Assembly (NCBI GenBank): GCA_913061275.1
Contig: CAJXSR010000004.1
Span: 1 to 64,000, forward strand
Direction: 5' to 3'
Source of the DNA: an uncultured Paracoccaceae bacterium
GTDB taxonomy: Bacteria > Pseudomonadota > Alphaproteobacteria > Rhodobacterales > Rhodobacteraceae
DNA: 64,000 bases
Shown: one piece after another, positions 16,434 through 25,681 of the stretch
Layout of the letters: each line of letters begins with the position of its first letter
How positions within the stretch are numbered: position 1 is the first letter of the stretch
The notes under the pieces: model-generated
Told to the model about the DNA's origin: nothing
The model's database searches: none
What the model saw: the letters and a program-made list of their open reading frames with translations, nothing else
Program-made: the position numbers and the translations under genes

Positions 16434-17423
16434 TTATCGCAGAATGTCAGTGTAAAGCTCGTCAATGGACGGCTCTGGACTGGTTTGGGCAAAATCTGCG
16501 GCTTCTGACACAACTTTTTTGATCTCTTTATCGATTGCTTTTAGCTGTTCCGTGGTTGCGTGTTTGCCTTGTTCTAGCATGTCACGCACGTGATCAATTG
16601 GATCGCGTTCGTCTTTCATTTTTTGCACCTCTTCGCGTGTGCGGTATTTTGCAGGGTCAGACATTGAGTGACCACGATAGCGGTATGTTTTAACGCCTAG
16701 AATATAGGGGCCTTTACCAGCGCGGCAGTGTGCGACTGCACGCATTCCTGCCTCTTTTACTGCAACAACATCCATGCCGTCTACCGCTTCACTTTCGATC
16801 ATAAAGGCACCGCCACGGGTGTGTAATTCTGGGCTGGAAGAAGCGCGTTGCAGGGATGTACCCATTGCGTATTGATTATTTTCAATCACAAAGATAACTG
16901 GCAGGTTCCATAAACTGGCCATATTGAAGGCCTCATAGACTTGGCCCTGATTGGCCGCGCCATCCCCGAAATAGGTAAAGCTTACGTTGTCGGTGCCATT
17001 GTATTTTTCGGCGAAAGCAAGGCCTGCACCAATAGGAACTTGTGCAGCAACGATGCCGTGGCCACCATAAAAGCGTTTTTCGGTGGAAAACATGTGCATT
17101 GAACCGCCTTTGCCGCGTGAATAACCACCTTCGCGACCGGTTAATTCTGCCATGACACCTTTTGGATCCATACCACATGCAAGCATATGTGCGTGGTCGC
17201 GATAAGAAGTTAGGCGACTGTCGCCTTCTTTTGCGGCGGCTTCTAACCCTACAACAACGGCTTCTTGTCCGATATAAAGGTGACAAAACCCACCGATGAC
17301 ACCCATGCCGTAGAGTTGGCCGGCTTTTTCTTCAAAGCGGCGGATCATCAGCATGTTTTTGTAATGTTCAAGAAGTTCTTCGCCTGACGTATTTGTCCTG
17401 CGCGCCTGTTTTTTGGCAGCCAT
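16434..17423 (-). CDS. pdhA: Pyruvate dehydrogenase E1 alpha
   Basis: The alpha subunit decarboxylates pyruvate with thiamine diphosphate and starts the pdhABC operon. The 329-residue protein carries [18 protein letters not shown], the ThDP motif [20 protein letters not shown] ending in IENN, and the loop [13 protein letters not shown]. The start at 17423 (MAAKKQARR) has GGAGGGAAGC upstream; the frame stays open to 17516 but that stretch covers a perfect palindrome and looks like promoter. The palindrome, 15 bp before the ATG, suggests repressor control of the operon. Confidence 0.95.
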   Translation of the reverse strand: MAAKKQARRTNTSGEELLEHYKNMLMIRRFEEKAGQLYGMGVIGGFCHLYIGQEAVVVGLEAAAKEGDSRLTSYRDHAHMLACGMDPKGVMAELTGREGGYSRGKGGSMHMFSTEKRFYGGHGIVAAQVPIGAGLAFAEKYNGTDNVSFTYFGDGAANQGQVYEAFNMASLWNLPVIFVIENNQYAMGTSLQRASSSPELHTRGGAFMIESEAVDGMDVVAVKEAGMRAVAHCRAGKGPYILGVKTYRYRGHSMSDPAKYRTREEVQKMKDERDPIDHVRDMLEQGKHATTEQLKAIDKEIKKVVSEAADFAQTSPEPSIDELYTDILR

Positions 17424-17438
17424 GCTTCCCTCCAAAGT

Positions 17439-17464
17439 AATATGGTTTAACGTTAAACCATATT
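17439..17464. promoter_or_regulatory. Perfect 26-bp palindrome upstream of pdhA (candidate operator)
   Basis: The half site AATATGGTTTAAC (17439-17451) is followed immediately by its exact reverse complement (17452-17464), with CG at the dyad centre. It begins 15 bp upstream of the pdhA ATG, so it lies in the leader or core promoter. A centred CG in an even palindrome is typical of LacI-family operators, but GntR or TetR proteins are also possible; it does not match the ATTGGT-N3-ACCAAT form of E. coli PdhR. No candidate regulator gene adjoins it. Confidence 0.7.
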
Positions 17465-17500
17465 GTAGTATAGATTTTTGCAAATAGCACGTGCTTTTTG

Positions 17501-17540
17501 AAAAAAAAGATCGCAACGGATATTAATACCGCTGCGATCT
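17501..17540 (-). terminator. Rho-independent terminator of ftsB
   Basis: Read on the minus strand, AGATCGCAGCGG (17540-17529) pairs with CCGTTGCGATCT (17519-17508), one mismatch, and is followed by eight T (17508-17501). It ends the ftsB transcript before the pdhA promoter, so pdhABC depends on its own promoter. Confidence 0.88.
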
Positions 17541-17562
17541 AATTCAGTCTTGGGATAACTGA

Positions 17563-17868
17563 CTAACGTATAATAATCTCATCTTCACGGGCCATGCCCA
17601 GTATTTTACGGGCTTGCTCGTCTAGTAGGTCTAAATCTAGGTATTTGTCTGACAATCTATGCGTTTTGTTTTCCAAATAACCGCGAAGTTCTTGTAGTTG
17701 AGCCAATTCGGCTTGAAGATGAAACGATTCTGCATTGACCTGGTTCCGTCGGAAATGCCCGAAATCACCCTGAATCGCGGCAAACGCAAAATATGCCATT
17801 AGCAAAAGCGTTGTTAATAAAAACATGCTTGTGCTTATAGCATTGGATTGTCCACGTTGATTATACAT
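17563..17868 (-). CDS. ftsB: FtsB/DivIC septum formation initiator family protein
   Basis: FtsB is a bitopic divisome protein that bridges FtsQ-FtsL and later proteins. The 101-residue protein has a short cytoplasmic N-terminus, one membrane segment (about 15-33, MFLLTTLLLMAYFAFAAI), a coiled coil (about 45-75) and the family C-terminal stretch LDLLDEQARKILGMAREDEI. In Alphaproteobacteria this gene often precedes pdhA, as here. It has its own terminator, so co-regulation with pdhABC is unlikely. Confidence 0.85.
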   Translation of the reverse strand: MYNQRGQSNAISTSMFLLTTLLLMAYFAFAAIQGDFGHFRRNQVNAESFHLQAELAQLQELRGYLENKTHRLSDKYLDLDLLDEQARKILGMAREDEIIIR

Positions 17869-17982
17869 ACTGCCTCACGGATCGATCTTTGTGCCGACCT
17901 CATACCGAATCATTGCATACCTGATTCGTTTTGTGAATCCCTTAAATGCAGAAATAGAAAAAAATGTAGGTGGGCAGGGCGG

Positions 17983-18876
17983 TTAGCCTGCCATTGAAGC
18001 CGCGCGAATCGTATCGATGGTATCTGAGATCATTGCGTTGAATGCATCATCACTTTGATCGGCACTTAACCCTTGGCTAAGTGCGCGTGAGAAACTTGCG
18101 ATAATGCCCGTGTTTTGTGCCAACATTTCGTTGGCATCATCCCGACTGTAGCCACCAGATAAGGCAACCACGCGCATGACACGAGGATGGTCTACCAAAG
18201 GTTTATAGATGTTTGGCTTATTTGGCAGGCTTAGTTTCAGCATGATTTGTTGATCTTCAGGCAATGCATCCAGATGTTTGATGATCTCAACAACCAGCAG
18301 TTCTTCTGCTTCAGCTTTATCACTGATGGAAATGGTCACTTCAGGTTCCAAAATTGGCATCAGGCCGTGTGATAGAATTTGTTGACCCAGCTTAAATTGT
18401 TGCGCCACGATCGCGGCAATACCCGTGGCAGAAGCAGCATCAATCACAGAACGCATTTTTGTGCCGAATATGCCTGCGTCAACGGCGCGTGCAAGTGTTG
18501 CATCTAATTCTGGGATAGGTTTCATCAGACGGGCTCCGTCTGCTTCATCTTCTAGGCCTTTATCAATCTTGAGAAATGGAACAACACCGCGTTCTTGCCA
18601 TAAATATGTGGCAGTGGGCTTGCCATTGATTTCGCGATCCATTGTCATTTCAAACAGGATGGCACCGATAACTTTGTCACCACTGAAAGCAGGTGCGCTT
18701 GCAATCCGTGCGCGCATGGCGTGAATCAGGTCATACATTTGTGCGTCATTTTCATACGCGTCTTCAGAAATACCGTAAAGTTGAAGTGCTTTGGGCGTAG
18801 AGCCACCACTTTGATCCAAAGCGGCGACAAAGCCTGCACCTGATTGCATTTGTTGTATCTGAGAGGTTTTTGGCAT
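17983..18876 (-). CDS. Fructose-bisphosphate aldolase, class I
   Basis: A 297-residue Schiff-base aldolase that interconverts fructose 1,6-bisphosphate and the two triose phosphates. Signatures: GFVAALDQSGGSTPKALQ near the N-terminus, GTKMRSVIDAA, ILEPEVTI and MLKLSLPNKPNIYKPL with the probable Schiff-base lysine, and ALSGGYSRDDANEML. The start at 18876 (MPKTSQ) has GGAA at good spacing; an in-frame TTG lies four codons upstream. It is downstream of pgk on the same strand with a 48-bp gap, so the genes gap-pgk-fba probably form a unit. Confidence 0.92.
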   Translation of the reverse strand: MPKTSQIQQMQSGAGFVAALDQSGGSTPKALQLYGISEDAYENDAQMYDLIHAMRARIASAPAFSGDKVIGAILFEMTMDREINGKPTATYLWQERGVVPFLKIDKGLEDEADGARLMKPIPELDATLARAVDAGIFGTKMRSVIDAASATGIAAIVAQQFKLGQQILSHGLMPILEPEVTISISDKAEAEELLVVEIIKHLDALPEDQQIMLKLSLPNKPNIYKPLVDHPRVMRVVALSGGYSRDDANEMLAQNTGIIASFSRALSQGLSADQSDDAFNAMISDTIDTIRAASMAG

Positions 18877-18924
18877 TTCTATTTCCAATAAAGCTTAATG
18901 TTGACCAAATATATTAAAACGTTT

Positions 18925-20130
18925 TTAGGCGGCTTTTGCATTGTCGACAAGTGCTGCGACGCCTGGCAAAGATTTACCTTCCATCCATTCCAGAAATGCA
19001 CCGCCGGCAGTAGATATATAGGAAAAGCTATCGCTTGCACCAGATTTTTTCAAGGCGGCAACAGTATCACCGCCACCTGCAACGGATAGAATTTTACCAT
19101 CTTCGGTAAGTTCGGCCACTTTTAGGGCAACAGTATCAGTTGCTTGGTTAAATGGCGGAACTTCAAAGGCACCAAGTGGGCCATTCCAAATAACGGTTTT
19201 AACCTGATCCAAATGTGCGCAGATATTTTCGATCGATTTATGCCCTGCATCTAATATCATCGAGTCGCGAGGACAGGCGTCTGCCGCTACAGTCTGGTTG
19301 TCGGCAAACTCTTTGAATTCGCGCGCTGTAATCACATCTATGGGTAGGATAATTTCGCAATTATGCGCTTTTGCTTCGGCTAGGATAGCGCGGGCAGTAT
19401 CTTGTAGATCATGTTCGCAAAGGGATTGGCCAACATTATATCCTTGTGCTGCCAAAAACGTGTTGGCCATGCCGCCGCCGATAACGATCTGATCCATTGG
19501 GCCAATCATATGGCGCAATAATTCTAGCTTGGATGATACTTTTGACCCACCAATAATTGCCAACACGGGGCGTTCTGGTTTTGACAGAGCAGTTGTTAAT
19601 GCTGCAAGTTCTTCTTCTAACAAGCGACCTGCACAGCTGGGTAAAAGCTCGGCTATGGCAACAACCGAGGCATGTGTGCGATGTGCTGTGGAAAATGTGT
19701 CATTGACATATATATCCCCAAGAGCGGCTAAATCTTTGGCAAAGCCGCGATCATTACGGGCTTCGCCTGCGTGAAAACGGGTGTTTTCCAGCAATAACAC
19801 ATCACCTTCGGGTAGGGTTTCTACACTGTCGCGGGCAACCTGCCCAATACAAGAACTGGCAAAATGAACGCGGCGGTTCAGCACTTGGGCTAGTGCAGGC
19901 ACAACCTGTTGATTGCTTAATGCCAAATCAAAACCGCGCGTGGGGCGGCCAAAATGTGATAATAAAATTGGCTTGCCACCCTTGGCCAACACCTCAAGAA
20001 CCGTAGGTGTGATGCGGTCAAGGCGCGTTGCATCTAGCACCTTGCCGTTTTCACACGGCACGTTTACATCAACGCGGATTAGAACGTTTTTACCGTTCAT
20101 ATCCATATCATCCAGTGTATTCCAAGTCAT
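18925..20130 (-). CDS. pgk: Phosphoglycerate kinase
   Basis: Pgk transfers phosphate between 1,3-bisphosphoglycerate and ADP in glycolysis and gluconeogenesis. The 401-residue protein has the N-domain motif [14 protein letters not shown], substrate-binding [11 protein letters not shown] and [10 protein letters not shown], the hinge region [16 protein letters not shown] and the nucleotide loop [15 protein letters not shown]. Its ribosome site GGAGATAAG overlaps the stop of the small upstream ORF, suggesting translational coupling. Length and motifs are normal. Confidence 0.97.
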   Translation of the reverse strand: MTWNTLDDMDMNGKNVLIRVDVNVPCENGKVLDATRLDRITPTVLEVLAKGGKPILLSHFGRPTRGFDLALSNQQVVPALAQVLNRRVHFASSCIGQVARDSVETLPEGDVLLLENTRFHAGEARNDRGFAKDLAALGDIYVNDTFSTAHRTHASVVAIAELLPSCAGRLLEEELAALTTALSKPERPVLAIIGGSKVSSKLELLRHMIGPMDQIVIGGGMANTFLAAQGYNVGQSLCEHDLQDTARAILAEAKAHNCEIILPIDVITAREFKEFADNQTVAADACPRDSMILDAGHKSIENICAHLDQVKTVIWNGPLGAFEVPPFNQATDTVALKVAELTEDGKILSVAGGGDTVAALKKSGASDSFSYISTAGGAFLEWMEGKSLPGVAALVDNAKAA

Positions 20131-20134
20131 TGAC

Positions 20135-20278
20135 TTATCTCCAAAAAGCGATCCATTCCATCAATCGCAGGCCTTGTTTTCCTAAAAATACCAAATTGGC
20201 ACTTTCATTCATGATTATGTCATGGGAAATCATGGCCAGCAGGCAAATACCAAATACGATTGCGGTTTTATTTGTCAT
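20135..20278 (-). CDS. Small conserved membrane peptide between gap and pgk
   Basis: A 47-residue ORF from ATG at 20278 to TAA at 20135. It starts [20 protein letters not shown], so the first 16-18 residues form a membrane helix, and ends [18 protein letters not shown] recall similar short proteins at this position in Roseobacters, unannotated or called hypothetical. Its last codons carry the pgk ribosome site, so it is placed for translational coupling between gap and pgk. Upstream GGACC is a weak ribosome site. Role unknown. Confidence 0.6.
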   Translation of the reverse strand: MTNKTAIVFGICLLAMISHDIIMNESANLVFLGKQGLRLMEWIAFWR

Positions 20279-20312
20279 ATAAATAGGTCCGCTTTGATAC
20301 GAACCGTCCCAG

Positions 20313-21314
20313 TTAGATAAGCTTTCCCATAGCTACGGCAGTATCAGCCATACGGCAAGAAAAACCCCATTCATTGTCGTACCAAGATAAGATACGCACC
20401 ATATTTCCGCCCATAACTTTGGTTTGCGCAGGGGCGAAGTTGGATGAATAGGTACTGTGATTAAAGTCCACTGACACCAGCGGTTCATCGGCATATTCCA
20501 AGATACCTTGCATACTGCTGTTTGCGGCGGCTTCCATTGCAGCGTTTATTTCTTCAACCGTGGTATCTTTTGATGCCATAAAAGTTAAATCCACAGCCGA
20601 TACATTTGGGGTTGGCACGCGAATAGCTGAACCGTCAAGGCGGCCCAACAGTTCGGGCAAAACCAAGCCAACGGCAGCGGCGGCGCCAGTCGATGTCGGG
20701 ATCAAAGACATTGCAGCCGCACGTGCGCGGTACAGGTCTTTGTGGCGACGATCCAGTGTGGGTTGGTCACCTGTATAAGCGTGGATCGTAGTCATGATGC
20801 CTTTATCGATACCGATGGCATCGTTTAACACTTTGGCCACAGGGGCTAGACAGTTGGTAGTGCATGACGCGTTTGAAACGATCAGGTCGTCTGATGTTAT
20901 CGTGTCATGGTTAACCCCATAAACCACAGTTTTATCGGCGTTCTTACCTGGGGCAGAGATTAATACGCGTTTTGCACCGCGATCAAGATGTATCTGACAG
21001 GCTTCTTTGTTGTTGAATTTACCGGAACATTCCAGAACCACATCAATGCCATCCCAATCCAGCTCGGTTGGGTCATATGTGGAAAACATCCGCAATGGGC
21101 CTTTGCCCACATTTAACGCACCGTTTTCGATACTGACATCGCCCCTGAAGCGGCCATGAACACTGTCATATTTCAATAAGTGTGCGGCACTTTCAACGGG
21201 GCCTGTGGCGTTTAGGGCGACAACTTCGATGTCTGTGCGCCCGCTTTCAATAATAGCTGAAAGCGTGGAGCGCCCGATGCGTCCAAACCCGTTAATGGCT
21301 ACTTTTAATGTCAT
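20313..21314 (-). CDS. gap: Glyceraldehyde-3-phosphate dehydrogenase
   Basis: GAPDH converts glyceraldehyde 3-phosphate to 1,3-bisphosphoglycerate with NAD(P). The 333-residue protein has the Rossmann motif INGFGRIGR at 8-16 and the catalytic Cys151 in SNASCTTNCLAPVAKVL, plus IHAYTGDQPTLDRRHKDLYR and WYDNEWGFSCR. GGAGATCATCC lies before the ATG. It lies between tkt (its own terminator) and pgk in a leftward carbon-metabolism block. Nothing unusual in sequence. Confidence 0.97.
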   Translation of the reverse strand: MTLKVAINGFGRIGRSTLSAIIESGRTDIEVVALNATGPVESAAHLLKYDSVHGRFRGDVSIENGALNVGKGPLRMFSTYDPTELDWDGIDVVLECSGKFNNKEACQIHLDRGAKRVLISAPGKNADKTVVYGVNHDTITSDDLIVSNASCTTNCLAPVAKVLNDAIGIDKGIMTTIHAYTGDQPTLDRRHKDLYRARAAAMSLIPTSTGAAAAVGLVLPELLGRLDGSAIRVPTPNVSAVDLTFMASKDTTVEEINAAMEAAANSSMQGILEYADEPLVSVDFNHSTYSSNFAPAQTKVMGGNMVRILSWYDNEWGFSCRMADTAVAMGKLI

Positions 21315-21382
21315 GGATGATCTCCGTCATGCAGGTCAGGTATATGCACAACAGATAAAGGTTAAAGGTCTTCATAAAAAGT

Positions 21383-21411
21383 AAAACGCCCAAGGTTTTA
21401 TCCTTGGGCGT
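21383..21411 (-). terminator. Terminator of tkt
   Basis: On the minus strand ACGCCCAAGG (21411-21402), loop ATAAAA, CCTTGGGCGT (21395-21386), then TTT. A perfect 10-bp GC-rich stem 33 bp after the tkt stop; the short T run makes it moderate rather than strong, so some readthrough into gap is possible. Confidence 0.78.
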
Positions 21412-21444
21412 CAAAATAGCGCGATATGTTAGCGATAAAGTAAA

Positions 21445-23463
21445 CTAAAGCAGCGCTTTGGCTGCCTCTGCCACCTTATCGGCAGTGATCCCAAACCGTT
21501 CATACAGCTCATCAATGGGGGCAGAGGCCCCGAATGATTCCATACCAACGAAGGCGGATTTTTTCCAAGAGCCGTGTTCGCCACATAACCAACGATCCCA
21601 ACCTTGGCGCGCTGCGGCTTCAACGGCGACACGCACAGGGCCGGGGGGCAGGATGCGGCGGCGGTATGCATCATCTTGCTGTTCAAACAATTCCCAGCAA
21701 GGCATTGAAACCACGCGTGTACCGATCCCTTCTGCTTCCAGTTTGGCTTTGGCGGCCATAGCAATTTCAACTTCAGAACCTGTGGCCAGCAAGATAACTT
21801 TGCGTTTGGCGTCGGCTTCGGCCAGAACATAAGCCCCCATTGCAGTCATGTTTTTGTTGGTATGTTTGGTGCGTACGGTTGGCAAACCTTGACGGGTCAG
21901 CGATAAAACAGAAGGGGTATTGGTTGATGTCACAGCCAATTCCCAAGCTTCTGCGGTTTCAACACTGTCGGCGGGGCGAAACACCCATGTATTTGGTGTG
22001 GCACGGCTAATCGCCAGATGTTCAACTGGTTGGTGTGTCGGCCCATCTTCGCCAAGACCGATGCTGTCGTGGGTCATCACGAAAACGGTTGGAATTTCCA
22101 TCAGGGCCGCAAGGCGCATAGAAGGGCGCGCGTAATCGGTGAAACACATGAATGTGCCGCCATAAGGGCGAATGCCGCCGTGCAAAGCCATGCCGTTCAT
22201 TGCAGCTGCCATACCGTGTTCGCGGATGCCCCAGTAAACGTGACGACCGCCGCGATTTTCTGGCTCAAACGTGCCCAAACCTGCGGTCAGGGTGTTGTTT
22301 GACCCTGTCAGGTCAGCAGAACCACCGATCATTTCGGGCATGATCGGGTTGATCACTTCCAGTGCCATTTGGCTGGACTGACGTGTGGCTTTTTTAGGCT
22401 GTGTTTCAGATATTTCACGCTTCAGACGTTTGATTGCCGCAGAAAGCTTCTTGGACGGCTCACCTGCCAAGCATCGGTTAAACTCGGCCTGCTTTGCACC
22501 TGACAGGGTTGCAAATGCTGCTTCCCAAACACCACGCGCTGTCGCGCCACGTGAACCAATCGCTTCCCACGCGGATTTCACATCTTTCGGGACTTCAAAC
22601 GCAGGGTAAGGCCAATCGTAAGCTTCGCGCATTTGTACAAGTTGCGCATCCTTAATGTTATAGCCGTGCCCGCCTGAGGTATCTTGTACGCCATCAACAC
22701 CTAAAGCTATGTGAGTTTTACAGGCGATCATAGATGGTTTTGGCGATTTTTTTGCTTCAGACAACGCCCGATCAATCGCAACAGGGTCATGCCCATCAAC
22801 GGCAAACACAGACCATCCTGCCGCTTCAAAGCGCATCATTTGATCGGTGCGATCAGACAAATCAGCCGTGCCGTCGATGGTGATGTTATTGTCATCCCAG
22901 ATCACGATCAGTTTTGACAGCTCGTGACGGCCCGCAAGGCCAATCGCCTCATGGCTGACGCCCTCCATTAAGCAACCGTCGCCTGCCATCACATAGGTGT
23001 GGTGGTCAACTGCTTTTTTACCAAAACGCGCCTGCAAGGCCTGTTCGGCCATAGCAAAACCAACCGCATTGGAAATACCCTGACCTAACGGGCCTGTGGT
23101 GGTTTCAACGCCTGTGGCATGGCCATATTCAGGGTGACCAGCCGTGATCGCACCTGTTTGGCGGAAATTACGGATCTGATCCATAGTCATATCTTTGTAA
23201 CCAGTCAGATGCAGCAAAGCATAGATCAGCATAGAACCGTGACCTGCAGACAGAATAAAACGATCACGATCAGGCCAGTTTGGGTTGCTCGCGTCAAACT
23301 TCAGGTGTTTTTCAAACAACACGGTGGCGACATCAGCCATGCCAATGGGCATGCCTTGGTGGCCAGAGGCTGCCGCATGTACGGCATCTGCTGCCATAAT
23401 GCGAATGGCGGCGGCTTTTTTGAAATGGTCGGGATGTTGGGTTTTAAGCTCTGATAATTCCAC
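21445..23463 (-). CDS. tkt: Transketolase
   Basis: Transketolase moves two-carbon ketol units between sugar phosphates in the pentose phosphate pathway, using thiamine diphosphate. The 672-residue protein shows [20 protein letters not shown], the ThDP motif [13 protein letters not shown] ending in DDNNIT, and the pyrimidine domain [17 protein letters not shown] with [20 protein letters not shown]. The frame opens with GTG at 23463, with AAGGG about 9 bases upstream. It is the promoter-proximal gene of the leftward tkt-gap-pgk-fba block and is divergent from the coiled-coil/zapA pair. Confidence 0.96.
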   Translation of the reverse strand: MELSELKTQHPDHFKKAAAIRIMAADAVHAAASGHQGMPIGMADVATVLFEKHLKFDASNPNWPDRDRFILSAGHGSMLIYALLHLTGYKDMTMDQIRNFRQTGAITAGHPEYGHATGVETTTGPLGQGISNAVGFAMAEQALQARFGKKAVDHHTYVMAGDGCLMEGVSHEAIGLAGRHELSKLIVIWDDNNITIDGTADLSDRTDQMMRFEAAGWSVFAVDGHDPVAIDRALSEAKKSPKPSMIACKTHIALGVDGVQDTSGGHGYNIKDAQLVQMREAYDWPYPAFEVPKDVKSAWEAIGSRGATARGVWEAAFATLSGAKQAEFNRCLAGEPSKKLSAAIKRLKREISETQPKKATRQSSQMALEVINPIMPEMIGGSADLTGSNNTLTAGLGTFEPENRGGRHVYWGIREHGMAAAMNGMALHGGIRPYGGTFMCFTDYARPSMRLAALMEIPTVFVMTHDSIGLGEDGPTHQPVEHLAISRATPNTWVFRPADSVETAEAWELAVTSTNTPSVLSLTRQGLPTVRTKHTNKNMTAMGAYVLAEADAKRKVILLATGSEVEIAMAAKAKLEAEGIGTRVVSMPCWELFEQQDDAYRRRILPPGPVRVAVEAAARQGWDRWLCGEHGSWKKSAFVGMESFGASAPIDELYERFGITADKVAEAAKALL

Positions 23464-23659
23464 GAGGATCGGCCCTTTATAGCAGCTAAAAGATAAGGTG
23501 TTTCACCACCTGTGATACCAAGCATTCGGTTTGGGTCAAGCGGATGTGTGCAATTACACGAAGATAATGCCGCATAGATTTGTTTTCCATTGGGAAAAAT
23601 GCATAATCATGGCAATAAGATTTCGAATCAAATAAATATATCCGTGAGCGGGGAGTGCA

Positions 23660-24322
23660 ATGCGAGCAGTCGTAAAATTAGAAAGACGTTTTAAAGGGGC
23701 CTTGGAAAACTTAAATCTGGGTGCTGTTGAAGCGGTTGATAATCAGGAAAATACAAAGTTATTGGAGCAAGTTTCTGCACTTGAAACGGCGCAATCTGAA
23801 AAAGATGCGCAAATTAAAAAGTTACAAGCTAATGTTGCTGCAAAAGAAGAGCTTGTTACAGCTTCAGTAAATCAGGCAGAGTTAAGCAAATCGGCTGTCG
23901 GTGCTGCGCAAAAAGAAAACGCAGATTTAGTGGCGTCAGTAAAAAAAGAGAAAGACGCAAAACAAAATGCTTTAGCGCAAGTGGGTGAATTGCAAGCCAA
24001 GTTTAATACACTAGAGGCAGAACAAGCCGATGCAAAAGGCGGTTCTGAAAATGTTGCCGCAATGGAAACCGAAATTGCCGACTTAAATAAACGTTTGGAA
24101 GAAGCTGAAGCTAATTCACAAAATTATTTTGATCGTATGCGCCGTTTGCGCGGCCGATTACGCGAAGTGCGTACTAATCTGAAAGAAGATAATTTGACAC
24201 CTGAGAATATCAATCACGCTATGGAAGCGGAATTAGAAGGTTTGTTAGCGCAAAGAGAACTGGATTTAAACGAGATAAATATTGTGTTGGAAAAACTGAC
24301 ACCACTTGTAGAGGGTAAATAA
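23660..24322 (+). CDS. Coiled-coil protein upstream of zapA
   Basis: A 220-residue protein without a recognised domain. Residues about 30-155 are a long, charged coiled coil rich in Ala, Glu, Lys and Gln; an arginine-rich stretch (RMRRLRGRLREVRTNLKED) follows, then a second helical segment (AMEAELEGLLAQRELDLNEI). GGGGAG precedes the ATG at 23660. zapA begins 1 bp after its stop, so the two are co-translated, which suggests a role with ZapA near the FtsZ ring. I know of no characterised homologue; the link to division is inference from context. Confidence 0.8.
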   Translation: MRAVVKLERRFKGALENLNLGAVEAVDNQENTKLLEQVSALETAQSEKDAQIKKLQANVAAKEELVTASVNQAELSKSAVGAAQKENADLVASVKKEKDAKQNALAQVGELQAKFNTLEAEQADAKGGSENVAAMETEIADLNKRLEEAEANSQNYFDRMRRLRGRLREVRTNLKEDNLTPENINHAMEAELEGLLAQRELDLNEINIVLEKLTPLVEGK

Positions 24323-24323
24323 T

Positions 24324-24761
24324 ATGCCAGAAATTACCATTCATATTGGGGGTCGTGATTTTGAAGTTGTTTGCAAGGCGGGGGAAGAGCCGTTTTTGCA
24401 ATCTGCCGCTGCATTGCTGGATACAGAGGCGCAAGCCCTAGCAGAGGTAATGGGGCGTATCCCTGAAAGCCGTATGCTATTGATGGCGGGTTTGATGTTG
24501 GCTGATAAAACTGCCAGTTTGGAAGATCAGTTGGCAGTAGCCAGCCGTGAAAATGAAGGCGGCCCGATAGCACATGAAGTTACTGCGGAAATCACGAAGC
24601 TGAAAAGTGATCTGGCAAAAGCGGTAGAAGAATTAAAAGCATCGCAAGATGCTTTGGCCGCAGAGCAAAAGCTAAAATCAGCACATGAAAATAATACGCA
24701 AACCGCTTTGGCCGCGATGGAAATAATGGTTGCCAGTTTGGAAGAAAAGGGCGCCGCTTAA
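24324..24761 (+). CDS. zapA: Cell division protein ZapA
   Basis: ZapA binds FtsZ filaments and promotes their bundling at midcell. The 145-residue protein has the family's N-terminal globular part (PEITIHIGGRDFEVVCKAGEE, LQSAAALLDTEAQALAE) and then a helical tail, here extended by an acidic, Ala/Lys-rich coiled coil to about residue 140. It directly follows the coiled-coil gene with one base between. It is longer than E. coli ZapA (109) because of the tail. Confidence 0.85.
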   Translation: MPEITIHIGGRDFEVVCKAGEEPFLQSAAALLDTEAQALAEVMGRIPESRMLLMAGLMLADKTASLEDQLAVASRENEGGPIAHEVTAEITKLKSDLAKAVEELKASQDALAAEQKLKSAHENNTQTALAAMEIMVASLEEKGAA

Positions 24762-24812
24762 ATCTTTTATCGATGCCCAGATGTTTCGAAGAATATCATT
24801 CAAAACATAAAT

Positions 24813-24842
24813 GTCCCAGTTGGGACGCATAGTTAACTAGTT
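24813..24842. repeat. Palindromes in the zapA-grxD intergenic region
   Basis: GTCCCAGTTGGGAC (24813-24826) is a perfect dyad. AGTTAACT (24831-24838) and AACTAGTT (24835-24842) overlap as two further perfect palindromes. They lie between the convergent zapA and grxD genes, upstream of the shared hairpin terminator. Protein-binding or mRNA-end roles are equally possible. Confidence 0.3.
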
Positions 24843-24870
24843 GAAATAAAAGATATAATTCAAAAAAAAT

Positions 24871-24903
24871 CTGCCCCTTTTTTTGCGGTTGAAAAAGGGG
24901 CAG
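24871..24903 (-). terminator. Terminator of grxD, probably bidirectional
   Basis: CTGCCCCTTTTT (24871-24882) and AAAAAGGGGCAG (24892-24903) form a 12-bp stem with a 9-base loop. On the minus strand it is followed by ATTTTTTTTG, a good U-tract for grxD; the internal T run also serves the plus strand for zapA. Confidence 0.85.
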
Positions 24904-24922
24904 GGTTTTGAGATTTTAGTAT

Positions 24923-25285
24923 CTAGGCGTTTGACTCACGGATTTTGTCAGCGGCTTCTTTGTTGAAGTTCACGCCGTTTTCTTCCAGCATTGTGTCCAA
25001 TTCACCTGATAGGGTCATTTCTGTGATGATATCACAGCCACCAACAAACTCACCTTTAACGTAAAGCTGTGGAACTGTCGGCCAGTCGGAAAAGTCTTTC
25101 ACACCTTGGCGGATGGCCTCATCAGCCAGAACATTCACATCTTTATATTCAATGCCCATATAGTTCAGCACACCGGCCACACGGGATGAAAACCCGCATT
25201 GTGGCATTTCAGATGTGCCCTTCATGAATAGGACAACATCGTTGCCTTCAACAGTTTCTTTGATTTGTGCGTTTGCATCAGTCAT
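24923..25285 (-). CDS. grxD: Monothiol glutaredoxin, Grx4 family
   Basis: Monothiol CGFS glutaredoxins bind a glutathione-ligated [2Fe-2S] cluster and deliver or sense iron-sulfur clusters with BolA proteins. The 120-residue protein has the active site PQCGFSSR near residue 31, the thioredoxin fold motifs WPTVPQLYVKGEFVGGCDII and a short C-terminal tail. AAGGATCAC lies before the ATG. bolA lies 110 bp upstream on the same strand, the classical Grx-BolA partnership. Confidence 0.96.
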   Translation of the reverse strand: MTDANAQIKETVEGNDVVLFMKGTSEMPQCGFSSRVAGVLNYMGIEYKDVNVLADEAIRQGVKDFSDWPTVPQLYVKGEFVGGCDIITEMTLSGELDTMLEENGVNFNKEAADKIRESNA

Positions 25286-25395
25286 ATGTGTGATCCTTAA
25301 AATCGCGTGTCTTTACCTTTGGATTTAGCAAGCCCAGAGCATTTGGCAAGGGTAATTATGACCCCCTGATATTTCCAAGTGGCCCAAATATCCAT

Positions 25396-25632
25396 TTACT
25401 CCTTCACCTTCGTCGTCAAAGCCAGCGCGTGCAATTCACCATTCGGCCCGTCCATTTTACCCTTTAGGGCTGCATAAACCATGCGTTGTTGCGCTACACG
25501 GTTCTTGCCTTTGAACTCTTCAGCGATAACTTGGGCGCCCATGTGAACGCCGTCGGCACCATCTACTGTTATATCGGCGGTGGGGAATGCATCGCGTAAC
25601 AATGCTTCTAATGCTGAGGCTTCCATTGCCAT
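25396..25632 (-). CDS. BolA/IbaG family iron-sulfur protein
   Basis: A 78-residue BolA-like protein that forms complexes with CGFS glutaredoxins and helps in iron-sulfur trafficking. It shows the family's DGADGVHMGAQVIAEEFKGK and RVAQQRMVYAALKGKMDG, ending in HALALTTK. The short form without the long C-terminal tail resembles IbaG. AAAGGATAAAAAC precedes the ATG. Its neighbour downstream is grxD, which fits a functional pair. Confidence 0.93.
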   Translation of the reverse strand: MAMEASALEALLRDAFPTADITVDGADGVHMGAQVIAEEFKGKNRVAQQRMVYAALKGKMDGPNGELHALALTTKVKE

Positions 25633-25681
25633 GTTTTTATCCTTTATGGGTATTCGTTTAAGGGCGGTTTAATGGATTAGC

